Assembly: GCA_022241605.1 (NCBI GenBank)
Contig: JAKOMQ010000002.1
Coordinates: 62,001-126,000, forward strand
DNA from: Aquimonas sp.
GTDB lineage: Bacteria > Pseudomonadota > Gammaproteobacteria > Xanthomonadales > Xanthomonadaceae
Length of the DNA stretch: 64,000 nucleotides
Direction: 5' to 3'
Shown one piece after another: positions 25,891 to 36,041 of the stretch. Both the position numbers and the translations under genes were made by a program. The stretch's first letter is position 1. Every line of letters starts with the position of its first letter. The notes under the pieces are model-generated. The model did no database searches and was not told where the DNA came from. It saw only the letters and a list, made by a program, of their open reading frames with translations.

Positions 25891-27062
25891 GGGCGCGCTC
25901 GCGGGTACAGCCGGCGTTGACTGCTCTGGTCCTGGCGCTGGCGCTGGCAGGCTGTCAGGTGGCGCCGAGGATGCCGACGCCCGAGCCGCCTCAGCCTACG
26001 CCAGCGCCAGCGCCGGCAGCACCACGCGCCGCCGCCCCGGCAGCGGCGGTGCCGCCAACCCCGCGCGCTGATGCGGCGCCCGCGCCAGAACCCACGCTCG
26101 ACGTCTACGAACGCCTGCGCGCCCGGCTAACCGACCAGCACTGCGACGACAGCGAGGCGCAGCGACGCTGGCTGCGCCTTTACGCGCCGCGCCCCGACCG
26201 CTTCGCCCGCCAGCTGGAACCGATGCTGCCCCTGCTTGAGTACGTTCTAGGAGAAATCGAGGCGCGTGACCTGCCCGGTGAGTTCGCGCTGATCCCGATC
26301 ATCGAGAGCCACTACCGGCCGCTGGCGCGCTCGCCGCAGGGGCCAGCGGGGATGTGGCAGTTCACACGTGACACCGCCGGCACCTTTGGCCTTAGGGTGA
26401 GCAGCGAGGTCGACGAGCGGCTGTCGGTGGTGCGCGCCACGGACGCCGCTTTGACGATGCTCGGCGGCCTGCAGGAGAGCCACGACGACTGGGCCCTGGC
26501 TGCGGCCGGTTACAACGCAGGTCCGTATCGACTGCGCAAACTGCTGGAACGCCAGCCCGAACCGCCCGCCGGCACCCTGCCGACAGGTCTGGCGCGCATC
26601 ACCTACGAATACGTCGAGAAGCTGCGCACCTGGGCCTGCCTGCTCAGCGAACCCGAGCGCCACGGGATCGAACTGCCGCCAGCGGATGCTTTCGAGCGCC
26701 TGGTGCGCGTGCCTACCCCGCCACGATTGAAGCGCCTGCCGCTGCTGGCCGAAGTGTCGGGTCTGCCGCCCGCGCAACTGCGGCACTGGAACCCGCTGCT
26801 GCGCGATCTGCCGCGCCCGCGCGGGGATGCTGACCTGCTTCTGCCGGAAGATGCCGCCCGCGACTGGCTGGAGTTCGCCGCTCGCGTGCGCCGCGGCGAG
26901 ATCCCGATCCCCGAACCGCGCCTGCATACGGTGGCGCAGGGTGACACCCTGTCTGCAATCGCTGCACGCTATGGGGTCAGCATCGCCGAACTCAGGCAGT
27001 GGAATCGGCTTGATGCCCGCGCGCTGTTGCGTATCGGCCAAAGCATCCGGCTCGAACCGTGA
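25887..27062 (+). CDS. mltD: Membrane-bound lytic murein transglycosylase D, single LysM
   Basis: Cleaves peptidoglycan glycan strands with formation of 1,6-anhydro ends. The 391-residue lipoprotein begins with a signal ending LALAGC (lipid-modified Cys23), a ~45-residue Pro/Ala linker, then the family 1 SLT domain: catalytic Glu140 in PIIESHY, GPAGMWQFTRDTAGTFGL near 152-169, and AAAGYNAGPYRLRK. One C-terminal LysM domain (346-391, HTVAQGDTLSAIAARYGVS) binds glycan; E. coli MltD has two. The ATG at 25887 overlaps the gloB stop; a longer in-frame start at 25866 lies inside gloB and gives a poorer lipoprotein signal. The gloB-mltD pair is also found in E. coli. Confidence 0.92.
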   Translation: MRARSRVQPALTALVLALALAGCQVAPRMPTPEPPQPTPAPAPAAPRAAAPAAAVPPTPRADAAPAPEPTLDVYERLRARLTDQHCDDSEAQRRWLRLYAPRPDRFARQLEPMLPLLEYVLGEIEARDLPGEFALIPIIESHYRPLARSPQGPAGMWQFTRDTAGTFGLRVSSEVDERLSVVRATDAALTMLGGLQESHDDWALAAAGYNAGPYRLRKLLERQPEPPAGTLPTGLARITYEYVEKLRTWACLLSEPERHGIELPPADAFERLVRVPTPPRLKRLPLLAEVSGLPPAQLRHWNPLLRDLPRPRGDADLLLPEDAARDWLEFAARVRRGEIPIPEPRLHTVAQGDTLSAIAARYGVSIAELRQWNRLDARALLRIGQSIRLEP

Positions 27063-27156
27063 TCGGTTCGGGGCCGACTGAAACGGCCCGGTCCTGCCGG
27101 GCTATCCGGTGGCTGCCGCAGGAGCGGCGCAGGCCACGCCAACACGAGGAAGAATC

Positions 27157-27945
27157 ATGGGATTCATGCAGGGCAAGCGCGCGCTGATCGTGGGAATCGC
27201 CAGCCAGCGCTCGATCGCCTGGGGCATTGCCGAAGCCATGCACAAGCAGGGCGCGGAACTCGCGTTCACCTACCAGGGCGAAAAGCTGCGTTCACGGGTT
27301 GAAGATGCCGCCGCTGCTTTCGGCGGGGGGCCCGTGCTGCCCTGCGATGTTGCTTCGGATGCCGAGATCGATGCGGTGATGCAGGCCCTCGCGGAGCAGT
27401 GGGGGCATCTCGATGTGCTCGTGCATTCGGTCGGCTTCGCCCCGCGCGAGGCGCTGGACGGGCAGTTCCTGGACAATCTCACCCGAGAGAACTTCCGCAT
27501 CGCCCACGACATCTCCAGCTACAGCCTGGCGGCATTGGCCAAGGCGGCGCGACCGCTGATGCAGGGTCGCAAGGGCAGCATTCTGACGCTGAGCTATCTC
27601 GGCGCAGAGCGCGCACTTGCCAACTACAACGTGATGGGCCTTGCCAAGGCCAGTCTGGAGTCGTGCGTGCGCTACCTGGCGCTGAACCTCGGGCCGGAGG
27701 GCACACGCGTCAACGCCGTTTCTGCGGGTCCCATCAAGACGCTTGCCGCCTCGGGCGTGGGGAGCCTCCGCAAGATGCTGACTCACGTCGCCGAGTACGC
27801 CCCGCTGCGCCGCAACGTGACCATCGAGGACGTTGGCAATGTCGGCGCTTTTCTCTGTTCCGATCTGGCCGCCGGAGTCACCGGCGAGGTGACTTATGTC
27901 GACTGCGGCTACAACGTGCTGGGCATGACCGGCATCGACGTCTGA
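27157..27945 (+). CDS. fabI: Enoyl-[acyl-carrier-protein] reductase (NADH)
   Basis: Catalyses the last reduction of each fatty-acid elongation cycle. The 262-residue protein has exactly the E. coli FabI length. It shows the SDR cofactor segment [16 protein letters not shown], the FabI active-site tyrosines Tyr147 and Tyr157 and Lys164 (Tyr-x6-Lys, spaced as E. coli Tyr156/Lys163), and the C-terminal [22 protein letters not shown] lies six bases before the ATG at 27157, so the longer frame to 27109 was rejected. A strong intrinsic terminator follows. FabI is the target of triclosan; nothing in the visible active site suggests altered binding. Confidence 0.96.
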   Translation: MGFMQGKRALIVGIASQRSIAWGIAEAMHKQGAELAFTYQGEKLRSRVEDAAAAFGGGPVLPCDVASDAEIDAVMQALAEQWGHLDVLVHSVGFAPREALDGQFLDNLTRENFRIAHDISSYSLAALAKAARPLMQGRKGSILTLSYLGAERALANYNVMGLAKASLESCVRYLALNLGPEGTRVNAVSAGPIKTLAASGVGSLRKMLTHVAEYAPLRRNVTIEDVGNVGAFLCSDLAAGVTGEVTYVDCGYNVLGMTGIDV

Positions 27946-27964
27946 AGATCCGCTGCAGCCCAAC

Positions 27965-27992
27965 AAAAAGCCCGCCTTTCGGCGGGCTTTTT
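27965..27992 (+). terminator. Rho-independent terminator after fabI (probably bidirectional)
   Basis: Stem AAAAAGCCCGCC / GGCGGGCTTTTT with a TTTC loop, 20 bases after the fabI stop, ending in five T on the plus strand and, being flanked by A's, five T on the minus strand as well. It can therefore also stop transcription of ppiD, which converges on it from 28077. Confidence 0.95.
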
Positions 27993-28076
27993 GTTGGTGA
28001 AGTCAGCCTCGCAACGCCTGACTGCACGGTCCCGCCGATCCAGACCGGGCCGGCGGGACAGCGTCGGACCCAGACG

Positions 28077-29987
28077 TTACAGCCGCTCCTCGGAGAACTG
28101 CACCGGCAAGCGCTGGCGCAGCGCGGCGCCCAGCGCCCGAGCCTCGGCGTCACCGGTGGCCTCGGCCAGCTGGCTTCGCAGCGCGTCACGCTCCGCCTGA
28201 GGCACCAGCGAAGGATCACCGTCGATCACGCTGGAAAGGCTCACCAGCGCGAAGCGAATGCCGCCGAGATCGATCTTGGCCAGCTTCGGCGCATCGGCCT
28301 CGGGAGGGGCGAGCCGGAACACTTCGCGGAGGAGGACGGGATTGACGGTGAAGGCGTTGCGGCCTGTCTCCGGGGCGTCCTTCAACTCCAGCTCGCGAGC
28401 CTCGGCGATCGTCTCGAGCGTGGACTCGCCTGACTCCAATGCGGCGAGCAGCGCCGCCGCTTCCGCACGCGCAGCATCCTCGCGTCGCTGCAAATCGAAA
28501 TCCGCCTGCACCTGGGCCCTCACGCTGTCCAGCGGCTGCACGTCGGAAGGCGTGCGCTCGACTACGCGCAGCGCCATCCGAACCCCACCGTCGAGCTCGA
28601 TTGCGTCGCTGACCAGATCGTCCTCAAGCACGGGCGTGGAGAATGCGGCCTCGATGACCCGAGGGTTCGAGAGCAAGGGCTCGGAGCCGCCCTGGCGGGT
28701 CATCGGCCCCGCAGTCTGCAGCTCGACGCCCAGCTCGGCGGCAGTCGTGTCAAGGCTGGTGGGATCGCGCAGGATGAGATCGACCAGACGACCACCCAGA
28801 TCGCTGAGCGCTCGCTCGCGCTCGGCGGACAGGTACTCGGCGAGCAACTCCGCGCGCACGTCTTCGAAGGGTTTGCCGACTTCATCGCGGATCTCACGCA
28901 GCTGGATGACGTGCCAGCCCTCGGACGACTTCACCGGCTCGCTGATCACGCCGGCCTCCATGGCAAAAAGCGCGTCCTCGAAAGCCGGGTCAGTAAACCC
29001 GCGCTCCAACCAGCCCAGATCACCGCCGGTGTTGCTGGAGCCTGGATCCTGAGACAGCTCGGAGGCCAGCGCAGCAAAGTCAGCGTCAGCTTCCCGGGCC
29101 CGGTTGGCAGCCTGCTCCGCTTGCTCCAGCGCCGCGCGCTCGGCTTCCGCATCGGCATTGGCAGGCACCCTGATCAGGATGTGCGAAGCCAGGCGCTGCT
29201 CCGGCTCCACGAACCTGCGGCCAGCCTCCTCGTAGCGCTGGCGCAGCGTGTCTTCGGACGGTTCGGCAACGGGCGCCACTTGCTCGGGGCCTACCGTGAG
29301 GTACTGGATGCGAACGGACTCCTCGCTGCGATAGCGCTCGAGGTTGCCCTCGTAGAACGCCTGCAGGGCTTCTTCGGTGACTTCCGCATCCACTTCCGTG
29401 GTCGGCATCTCGATGTAGCTGAAGCTGCGCTTCTGGTCACGCAAGCGAAGAAAGGTGTCGACCTGTGCATCGCTGAGAAAAGCGCTGGAGACAACGCTCT
29501 GCGGCAGCGCGCGCGACTGCAGATCCTGCAGGAGCAGCTGCTCGAAACCTCGCGGGCTCAAACGCTGCATCGCCAACAGCTGCTGGTACTGCTCCGCGTT
29601 GAACTCACCCGCTACCTGGAAGGCAGGAATGGCCATGATCTCGTCGCGAATCTCGCTTGCCGGCACCACCATGCCAAGGTCGTCCGCTGCCTGCCGGAAC
29701 AGAGCCTCGTCAATCATCCGGTCGAGTAGCTGACGCCGGGCCTCGGGGGTATCCACCAGGCGACGCTCAAAGGACTCGCCCATCATCTGGCGAGCCTGCT
29801 CGACGTAACCCTCAAGCCGGCGCTGGAAGTCGTCGCGGCTTATCTCGATTTCGCCGACCTTGGCCACGAAATCGAGATTGGGGCGTCGGTAATTCTCGAT
29901 GCCGACGAAAGCGAAAGGGATTGCGAGCGCGGCGACAATGACCACCGCGACCCAGCCCGTGGTTTTCTCACGCAGTTTCTGCAGCAT
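28077..29987 (-). CDS. ppiD: Periplasmic folding factor PpiD (SurA-N / parvulin family)
   Basis: Inner-membrane-anchored chaperone that helps newly exported proteins leave the Sec translocon. The 636-residue protein has one N-terminal membrane helix (about 12-31), a SurA-like N-terminal chaperone region to about 180, a parvulin-type PPIase domain at about 262-366 (RLASHILIRV, FAALASELSQDPGSS, GGDLGWLERG, GWHVIQLREI), and a C-terminal helical part. Many PpiD proteins have a catalytically weak parvulin domain, so chaperone activity may be the main role. It sits downstream of the hupB-tRNA-Val-tRNA-Asp block, a placement shared with other gammaproteobacteria (lon, hupB, ppiD). Confidence 0.93.
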   Translation of the reverse strand: MLQKLREKTTGWVAVVIVAALAIPFAFVGIENYRRPNLDFVAKVGEIEISRDDFQRRLEGYVEQARQMMGESFERRLVDTPEARRQLLDRMIDEALFRQAADDLGMVVPASEIRDEIMAIPAFQVAGEFNAEQYQQLLAMQRLSPRGFEQLLLQDLQSRALPQSVVSSAFLSDAQVDTFLRLRDQKRSFSYIEMPTTEVDAEVTEEALQAFYEGNLERYRSEESVRIQYLTVGPEQVAPVAEPSEDTLRQRYEEAGRRFVEPEQRLASHILIRVPANADAEAERAALEQAEQAANRAREADADFAALASELSQDPGSSNTGGDLGWLERGFTDPAFEDALFAMEAGVISEPVKSSEGWHVIQLREIRDEVGKPFEDVRAELLAEYLSAERERALSDLGGRLVDLILRDPTSLDTTAAELGVELQTAGPMTRQGGSEPLLSNPRVIEAAFSTPVLEDDLVSDAIELDGGVRMALRVVERTPSDVQPLDSVRAQVQADFDLQRREDAARAEAAALLAALESGESTLETIAEARELELKDAPETGRNAFTVNPVLLREVFRLAPPEADAPKLAKIDLGGIRFALVSLSSVIDGDPSLVPQAERDALRSQLAEATGDAEARALGAALRQRLPVQFSEERL

Positions 29988-30132
29988 GCGAAGGACCGTA
30001 GCTCAGGTTGAGGCCCCGGCCGTGACCGAAGGCTTGGAGAAGCGCGAATGCGCGGGGTGCACATAGTAAGCCGACGGGCACGAGCGCATGCACCAAAAAA
30101 CAAGGGCGCCACGCGGGCGCCCTTGGAAGAGA

Positions 30133-30209
30133 TGGCGGAGTGGACGGGACTCGAACCCGCGACCCCCGGCGTGACAGGCCGGTATTCTAACCGACTGAAC
30201 TACCACTCC
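30133..30209 (-). tRNA. tRNA-Asp (anticodon GTC)
   Basis: Minus-strand cloverleaf: acceptor GGAGTGG pairs with CCACTCC, discriminator G and encoded CCA, anticodon loop CTGTCAC giving GTC, T loop GTTCGAGTC. 77 bases, very close to the E. coli tRNA-Asp sequence. It lies between tRNA-Val and ppiD. Confidence 0.97.
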
Positions 30210-30304
30210 GCGCTAAGCCCAAAATTATGCCAGCAAGTTTTTCGGCTTGTCCAGCTTTTTTTCAGTGTTTTTTCAACGTGATCATTCCGGGCGCGACCGG
30301 AAGC

Positions 30305-30379
30305 TGGTGGGTGCTGAGGGTTTCGAACCCCCGACCCTCTCCTTGTAAGGGAGACGCTCTACCGCTGAGCTAAGCACCC
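30305..30379 (-). tRNA. tRNA-Val (anticodon TAC)
   Basis: Minus-strand cloverleaf of 75 bases: acceptor GGGTGCT with AGCACCC, discriminator A and encoded CCA; D arm GCTCAGCGGTAGAGC; anticodon loop CTTACAA giving TAC; T loop GTTCGAAAC. It starts 11 bases after the hupB stop and may be co-transcribed with hupB and tRNA-Asp. Confidence 0.97.
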
Positions 30380-30390
30380 GGGAAAGCCGA

Positions 30391-30663
30391 TCAGCCTACA
30401 GCATCCTTCAGCGCCTTGCCAGCCTTGAACACTGGGTTCTTGCTGGCCTTGATCTTGATGTTCTCGCCGGTCCGCGGATTGCGACCCACGCGCGCAGCGC
30501 GCTTGCGAATGGAGAAGGTGCCGAAGCCGATCAAGGAAACGGTGTCGCCCTTCTTCAGCGCCTTCTTGACGACGGTGATCAGCGCGTCGACCGCGCGGCC
30601 GGCGTCGGCCTTGGACAGCTCTGCGCCATCCGCAATGGCGGAAATCAGTTCAGCTTTGTTCAT
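30391..30663 (-). CDS. hupB: Nucleoid protein HU
   Basis: Small histone-like protein that bends DNA and organises the nucleoid. The 90-residue protein has the HU sequence [11 protein letters not shown] at the start, the core [22 protein letters not shown] with the DNA-intercalating arm (the conserved Asn-Pro) and the C-terminal [12 protein letters not shown]. The start at 30663 is the family start; the extra 40 residues upstream are not HU-like. It lies downstream of lon on the same strand, as in many gammaproteobacteria, and just before tRNA-Val. Confidence 0.96.
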   Translation of the reverse strand: MNKAELISAIADGAELSKADAGRAVDALITVVKKALKKGDTVSLIGFGTFSIRKRAARVGRNPRTGENIKIKASKNPVFKAGKALKDAVG

Positions 30664-30874
30664 GGTATGTGTCACTCCGGAATGCGGTTTCCCGCTGAGT
30701 TCTTGCAGACCGTGGTTGCCTCCTCCTACAGAGAGGCAGCCCCCACCCGGCCCGACCGTGGCCCGGGCGGTATGCCCGAGCACCCCGGTTTTATACTGCG
30801 GCGGAACGCGCTGCGCAACCGAAAACCCTAGGTTTTATGCGGTCCGCAGGGCTTCAAACACCAATTTCCAGCAA

Positions 30875-30905
30875 GCGGGCCCGCGAGACGCCCTGCGCGG
30901 GCCGC
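30875..30905 (-). terminator. Possible terminator hairpin after lon
   Basis: GC-rich inverted repeat (GCGGGCCCGCG / CGCGGGCCGC, one bulge, ~10-base loop) about 35 bases past the lon stop. The minus-strand side is followed only by TTG, so it lacks a proper T-run and may be Rho-dependent or merely attenuating between lon and hupB. Confidence 0.4.
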
Positions 30906-30939
30906 TTTCCCGGATGCGCCTGCAGGGGGTCGATGCACC

Positions 30940-33441
30940 TCAGTGGGGCCGGCGGGGTTTCTCCAGGGGGGTCGCGCGCGCCCCACGCTTGCGCGGCTTG
31001 ATGGCCTTGCCACCTGCCGCAACTGCCTTGGAGCGCGCGCGCGAGGGCTGCCCGAGCGGAGCCTCAAGTGCAATGTCGAGCACCTCGTCGATCCAACGCA
31101 CGGGCTTGATCTCAAGCCCCTCGGTGACATTTGCCGGGATATCGGCGAGATCCTTGGCGTTCTCATCGGGGATGATGACGGTACGAATGCCTCCGCGGAG
31201 TGCGGCCAACAGCTTTTCCTTGAGGCCTCCGATTGGGAGCACCCGTCCGCGCAAGGTGATCTCGCCGGTCATCGCCACATCCGAGCGCACCGGCACCCGC
31301 GTCAGGACGGAGACCAGAGCGGTGCACATGGCGATTCCCGCGCTTGGCCCGTCCTTCGGTGTCGCCCCCTCGGGTACGTGCACATGGATGTCGAGCTTCT
31401 GGTAGAACTCCGGATCGAGCCCAAGACGCTCGGCGCGCGAGCGCACGACGCTTTGTGCTGCCTTGATCGACTCCTGCATGACGTCGCCCAACTGACCGGT
31501 GTGGATGAGCACACCCTTGCCGGGCACCACGGTGGCTTCGATCTGCAGCAGGTCGCCACCCACTTCGGTCCAGGCAAGTCCAGTGACAAGGCCGATCTCG
31601 TTGTCCTTTTCCGCTCGACCGAAATCGAATCGACGTACGCCCAGGTACTCGGCCAGATTCGCCTCGGTCACCGCAACCGATGCGAGCGGAGCGCGCAGCT
31701 TCGGCGGCTTGCGCCCTTTGCCGGCTTTTGCCTTGATCTTGAGCGCGGGCTTGAGGACCAGCGCCTTGACCACCTTGCGGCAGATCTTGGAGATCTCCCG
31801 CTCAAGGTTGCGAACGCCGGATTCGCGGGTGTAATAGCGGACCACTGCGCGCAGGGCTTCCCCGTCGATCGACAGCTCGGACGGCTTCAGACCATTGGCG
31901 CGGATCTGCTTGGGCAGCAGATAGCGGCTCGCGATGCTGAGCTTCTCATCCTCGGTGTAGCCAGGAATGCGGATCACCTCCATGCGGTCCAACAGCGGGC
32001 CGGGAATGTTCAGCGAATTCGCAGTCGCGACAAACATCACCTCGGACAGGTCGAAGTCAACCTCGAGATAGTGGTCGGCAAAGGCGTTGTTCTGCTCAGG
32101 GTCCAGCACTTCCAGTAGCGCTGAGCTCGGGTCGCCGCGGAAGTCCATGCTCATCTTGTCGATCTCATCGAGCACGAACAGCGGATTGCGGCTCTTCACC
32201 TTGGACAGGTTCTGGATGATCCGCCCGGGCATGGAGCCGATGTAGGTGCGCCGATGCCCACGGATCTCGGCCTCGTCGCGCACACCGCCCAAGCTCATGC
32301 GCACGAACTTGCGGTTGGTGGCCTTGGCGATGGACTGGCCGAGCGAGGTCTTGCCCACGCCGGGCGGCCCGACCAGGCACAGGATGGGCGCTTTCATCGC
32401 GCGGACCCGCGCTTGCACGGCGAGATACTCGAGGATGCGCTCCTTGACCTTCTCGAGACCGTAGTGGTCGGTGTCCAGGACCTTCTGCGCCAGGCTGAGG
32501 TCCCGCCGCACCCGCGTACGCAGCTTCCACGGTGCGCCGACCATCCAGTCGATGTAGTTGCGCACCACGGTCGCTTCCGCGGACATAGGCGACATCTGCT
32601 TGAGCTTGTTGAGCTCGGTGCGGGCTTTGGCCTCGACCTCCTTGGGCATGCCGGCGGCGGCGATGCGCCGCGCCAGCTCCTCGATCTCGTTGGGCGCGTC
32701 ATCCAGCTCACCCAGCTCCTTCTGGATGGCCTTCATCTGCTCGTTGAGGTAGTACTCGCGCTGGCTCTTCTCCATCTGCGACTTGACCCGGCCGCGGATG
32801 CGCTTCTCGATCTGCTGCACGTCGATCTCGCCCTCGACCAGACCGATCAGCATCTCCATGCGCCGAGGCACCTCAAGCGTCTCAAGCAGGGTCTGCTTTT
32901 CGGAGAGGCGCACGCCGAGATGGGCTGCGATGGTGTCAGCCAGACGGCAGGGATCATCGATCCCGCCCAGGGTCGACAGCAGTTCCGGCGGGATCTTGCG
33001 ATTGGTCTTGACGTACTGCTCGAACAGACCGAGCAAGGATTGCTGGATGACTCCAAGCTCGCGAGGATCCTCGCCGCTGCTGGAATCCACCACCTCACCG
33101 CTGGCCTGCAAGGCACCTTCGGACTCGTCGATCACATCGATCCGCGCGCGCGCCGTGCCCTCGACCAGTACCTTGACCGTGCCGTCGGGGAGCTTGAGCA
33201 GCTGCAGCACCTGCGCCAAGGTGCCAACCCGATGCAGGTCCTCGGGCCCGGGATCGTCGATGTCCGCGGCCTTCTGTGCGAGCAGCAGGATCTGCTTGTC
33301 GCCGGCCATGGCACGCTCAAGCGCCACCATCGACTTTTCCCGGCCGACAAACAGCGGGATGACCATATGCGGATACACCACCACATCGCGCAGCGGGAGC
33401 ACCGGCAGCTCGATGCGGGCGGAAACCTGTGGCTGTGTCAT
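30940..33441 (-). CDS. lon: ATP-dependent protease Lon
   Basis: Cytoplasmic AAA+ serine protease that degrades misfolded and regulatory proteins. The protein is 833 residues: N-terminal substrate-binding domain ([13 protein letters not shown] near 12-24), AAA+ module with Walker A GPPGVGKT near 355-362, and proteolytic domain with the catalytic Ser in PKDGPSAG near 699 and Lys in GGLKEK near 741. It is longer than E. coli Lon (784). The extra length is mainly a Lys/Arg-rich insert near 560-585 and a basic Ala/Arg/Lys C-terminal tail of about 40 residues. The ATG at 33441 follows AGGAG by six bases; the longer frame is rejected. A sigma-32-like promoter lies 52-79 bases upstream. Confidence 0.96.
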   Translation of the reverse strand: MTQPQVSARIELPVLPLRDVVVYPHMVIPLFVGREKSMVALERAMAGDKQILLLAQKAADIDDPGPEDLHRVGTLAQVLQLLKLPDGTVKVLVEGTARARIDVIDESEGALQASGEVVDSSSGEDPRELGVIQQSLLGLFEQYVKTNRKIPPELLSTLGGIDDPCRLADTIAAHLGVRLSEKQTLLETLEVPRRMEMLIGLVEGEIDVQQIEKRIRGRVKSQMEKSQREYYLNEQMKAIQKELGELDDAPNEIEELARRIAAAGMPKEVEAKARTELNKLKQMSPMSAEATVVRNYIDWMVGAPWKLRTRVRRDLSLAQKVLDTDHYGLEKVKERILEYLAVQARVRAMKAPILCLVGPPGVGKTSLGQSIAKATNRKFVRMSLGGVRDEAEIRGHRRTYIGSMPGRIIQNLSKVKSRNPLFVLDEIDKMSMDFRGDPSSALLEVLDPEQNNAFADHYLEVDFDLSEVMFVATANSLNIPGPLLDRMEVIRIPGYTEDEKLSIASRYLLPKQIRANGLKPSELSIDGEALRAVVRYYTRESGVRNLEREISKICRKVVKALVLKPALKIKAKAGKGRKPPKLRAPLASVAVTEANLAEYLGVRRFDFGRAEKDNEIGLVTGLAWTEVGGDLLQIEATVVPGKGVLIHTGQLGDVMQESIKAAQSVVRSRAERLGLDPEFYQKLDIHVHVPEGATPKDGPSAGIAMCTALVSVLTRVPVRSDVAMTGEITLRGRVLPIGGLKEKLLAALRGGIRTVIIPDENAKDLADIPANVTEGLEIKPVRWIDEVLDIALEAPLGQPSRARSKAVAAGGKAIKPRKRGARATPLEKPRRPH

Positions 33442-33492
33442 GGGAATCTCCTGGGGCAGGCGAGGGGGAGTTCCCGGGCGCCGATGCGCCAG

Positions 33493-33520
33493 AGATGCGG
33501 GCGGCTGCCAGCCTTGCAAG
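33493..33520 (-). promoter_or_regulatory. Candidate heat-shock (sigma-32) promoter for lon
   Basis: On the minus strand CTTGCAA (six of seven matches to CTTGAAA) at 33514-33520 is followed after 13 bases by CCGCATCT at 33493-33500, which fits CCCCATNT at all but one position. Spacing is within the sigma-32 range and transcription would begin about 45 bases before the lon ATG. Lon is a classic heat-shock gene, which supports the call; the promoter itself is inferred. Confidence 0.55.
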
Positions 33521-33712
33521 GGCAAAGCGTGCGATCAGACCTGTGCAGGCCAAGCATGCAAGATGCGGACGCAGCCTGTCTGAACGCGCGTGGCCCTTAT
33601 GCGGGGCCGACGGCGGGAAAGCCCTCTGCTATTCAAGGGTTTCGCAGAACAGCACCGGACAGTGTGCGCCCCCGCCACGCATGGGAGGGGCGTCGATATG
33701 CCGGCGCTGCCT

Positions 33713-35002
33713 TTACTCCGCAGCCGCTCTGGGCGCCGGCTGAGCCGTCGCGCTTTCGTAGATGACGAAAGGGTCGGACTGGTTGTTGATCACGCTTTCG
33801 TCCACCACGACCTTCGAGACGTTCTCCAAGGAGGGCAGCTCGAACATGGTGTCAAGCAGCACCTGCTCCAGGATGGTTCGCAGGCCGCGAGCGCCCGTCT
33901 TGCGGGCCAGAGCCTTGCGGGCAACCGCGGTCAGGGCGTCTGGACGGAACTCCAGCTCCACGCCTTCAAGTTCGAACAGACGCTTGAACTGTTTGGTGAT
34001 CGCGTTCTTCGGCTCGGTCAGGATCCGCACAAGGGCGGCCTCATCGAGTTCCTCGAGTGTCGCCAGCACCGGCAGGCGGCCAACGAACTCGGGAATGAGG
34101 CCGAACTTGATCAGATCCTCGGGCTCAACGTCGGCAAGCAGACGGCCAACATTGGGCTTCTGGTCCTTGCTGCGCACGTTGGCGCCGAAACCGATGCCCG
34201 AGTTGTCCAATGACCGCTGCTGGATGATCTTCTCCAGCCCGGCAAACGCACCGCCGCAGACGAACAGGATGTTGCGGGTGTCGACCTGCAGGAACTCCTG
34301 CTGGGGATGCTTGCGTCCACCCTGCGGAGGCACCGATGCGACCGTGCCTTCGATCAACTTGAGGAGGGCCTGCTGCACGCCCTCGCCGGATACGTCGCGA
34401 GTGATCGACGGGTTCTCTGACTTGCGCGAGATCTTGTCGATCTCGTCGATGTAGACAATGCCCGTCTGCGCCTTCTCGACGTCGTAGTCGCACTTCTGCA
34501 GGAGCTTCTGGATGATGTTCTCGACATCCTCGCCCACGTAGCCGGCCTCGGTCAGCGTGGTGGCGTCGGCGATGGTGAAAGGCACATTCAGCAGCCGCGC
34601 CAGCGTCTCGGCGAGCAATGTCTTTCCGGAACCGGTCGGACCGACCAGCAAAATATTCGACTTGGAGAGCTCGACCTCATCATTGCGCGAGCGGCTCTCG
34701 ACGCGCTTGTAGTGGTTGTAGACCGCTACCGCGAGCGTGCGCTTGGCCCGCGACTGCCCGATCACGTACTGATCCAGCGCATCGAGAATCTCGCGCGGCT
34801 TGGGCAGATGGCTGCGGGTGGAGGCGCTTTTCTCCTCCAGCTCCTCGCGGATGATGTCGTTGCACAGCTCAACGCATTCATCGCAGATGAACACGCTGGG
34901 ACCAGCGATCAACTTCCGCACCTCATGCTGGCTTTTGCCGCAGAAGGAGCAGTAGAGGATCTTGCCGCCTTCGCTCGCCCTGCCCTGTCGCTCGTCGCTC
35001 AT
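33713..35002 (-). CDS. clpX: ClpXP protease ATP-binding subunit ClpX
   Basis: AAA+ unfoldase that feeds substrates to ClpP. The 429-residue protein has the N-terminal zinc-binding domain with Cys18, Cys21, Cys40 and Cys43, Walker A GPTGSGKT at 121-128, Walker [12 protein letters not shown], and the IGF loop (SGIGFGANV) needed to dock onto ClpP. The order clpP then clpX is conserved; the 224-base gap between them is long enough for a separate clpX promoter. A further 271 bases separate clpX from lon, so lon has its own promoter. Confidence 0.97.
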   Translation of the reverse strand: MSDERQGRASEGGKILYCSFCGKSQHEVRKLIAGPSVFICDECVELCNDIIREELEEKSASTRSHLPKPREILDALDQYVIGQSRAKRTLAVAVYNHYKRVESRSRNDEVELSKSNILLVGPTGSGKTLLAETLARLLNVPFTIADATTLTEAGYVGEDVENIIQKLLQKCDYDVEKAQTGIVYIDEIDKISRKSENPSITRDVSGEGVQQALLKLIEGTVASVPPQGGRKHPQQEFLQVDTRNILFVCGGAFAGLEKIIQQRSLDNSGIGFGANVRSKDQKPNVGRLLADVEPEDLIKFGLIPEFVGRLPVLATLEELDEAALVRILTEPKNAITKQFKRLFELEGVELEFRPDALTAVARKALARKTGARGLRTILEQVLLDTMFELPSLENVSKVVVDESVINNQSDPFVIYESATAQPAPRAAAE

Positions 35003-35226
35003 TCGTCGTTCGTCCCGATGGTCCTAGGAAACCAGATCCCTGCCGGCAATGCCGACCGGGGCCAGCCAGGCGCCCATCGCTACGCCGGCCAAACTGCTTG
35101 TTTATCAGCGTCTTGAGCTGGTCGCGCGGACCAAAAACCCTGCATCAGAAGACGATGCCCCCGAGAATAGCACAGGGTTTCGGGGCCGCTGACGGCCGCC
35201 TTCGCGCTCGGAGGTGGTGCTTGACC

Positions 35227-35847
35227 TCAGGCCGGCTTGATCGATTCGTCGGGTCGACGCTCAAGCACCGCGTCGATCAGGCCGTAATCCCGGGCCTGCG
35301 GCGCGGAGAGAAAATTGTCCCGGTCGGTGTCGCGCGCCACCTGCTCGACCGCCTGCCCTGTGTGATTGGCCAGGATCTGATTGAGCCGGTCCCGAATGGT
35401 CAGGATTTCGCGGGTGTGGATCTCGATATCGCTGGCCTGGCCCTGATAGCCGCCAAGCGGCTGGTGAATCATCACGCGCGAGTGCGGCAGCGCGTACCGC
35501 TTGCCGGACTGGCCGGCGGCCAACAGCAGAGCGCCCATGCTGGCGGCCTGGCCGATGCACATGGTGCTGACGTCCGGCTTTATGTACTGCATGGTGTCGT
35601 AGATCGCCATGCCGGCGGTGACCACGCCGCCCGGGCTGTTGATATACAGATGGATGTCCTTGTCGGGATTCTCCGACTCAAGGAACAGGAGCTGGGCCAC
35701 CACCACGTTGGCCATATGGTCGTCGATCGGGCCGACCAGAAAGATCACGCGCTCCTTCAGCAGGCGGCTGTAGATGTCGTAGGCGCGCTCGCCGCGGCTG
35801 GTCTGCTCGACCACCATTGGCACGAGGTTGAGGTTGGTGATGCTCAT
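35227..35847 (-). CDS. clpP: ClpP proteolytic subunit
   Basis: Serine protease that forms a tetradecameric chamber with ClpX or ClpA. The 206-residue protein carries the catalytic triad Ser103 (GQAASMGA), His128 (MIHQP) and Asp177 (TDRDNF), with spacing identical to E. coli ClpP (97, 122, 171 in the mature enzyme). The N-terminal ~13 residues ending before [16 protein letters not shown] include the region removed autocatalytically. The start at 35847 has AAGGA about 13 bases upstream. It lies between tig and clpX, forming the tig-clpP-clpX-lon quality-control cluster. Confidence 0.97.
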   Translation of the reverse strand: MSITNLNLVPMVVEQTSRGERAYDIYSRLLKERVIFLVGPIDDHMANVVVAQLLFLESENPDKDIHLYINSPGGVVTAGMAIYDTMQYIKPDVSTMCIGQAASMGALLLAAGQSGKRYALPHSRVMIHQPLGGYQGQASDIEIHTREILTIRDRLNQILANHTGQAVEQVARDTDRDNFLSAPQARDYGLIDAVLERRPDESIKPA

Positions 35848-35993
35848 CAGGCTGTACGTCCTTGAAAGGTGTCCGCTTTGGTTCTAAGTGGAGGCGGCGC
35901 ACCCGCGCCACAAGCCAGCCTCCGCCAACAGGGAAAAGAGTAGCAGCTGCCCACGTGTTCCCGACGCATGCACGGACGGCTGCCGGAAACGAC

Positions 35994-36020
35994 ACGGCCG
36001 CCGGGGATACCGGCGGCCGT
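35994..36020 (-). terminator. Hairpin downstream of tig
   Basis: Perfect 11-bp inverted repeat (35994-36004 with 36010-36020, five-base loop) 21 bases beyond the tig stop. The minus-strand exit reads GTCGTTTCC, so the T-run is weak. It may terminate or attenuate transcription between tig and clpP, allowing clpP its own control. Confidence 0.55.
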
Positions 36021-36041
36021 TCAGGTGCAGCGAGCGCGATC

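Noticed and set aside
33600-33660. Alternative sigma-32 promoter for lon with CTTGAAT
   Set aside because: The -35-like CTTGAAT has no CCCCAT-like -10 at an acceptable distance; the pair at 33493-33520 is better.
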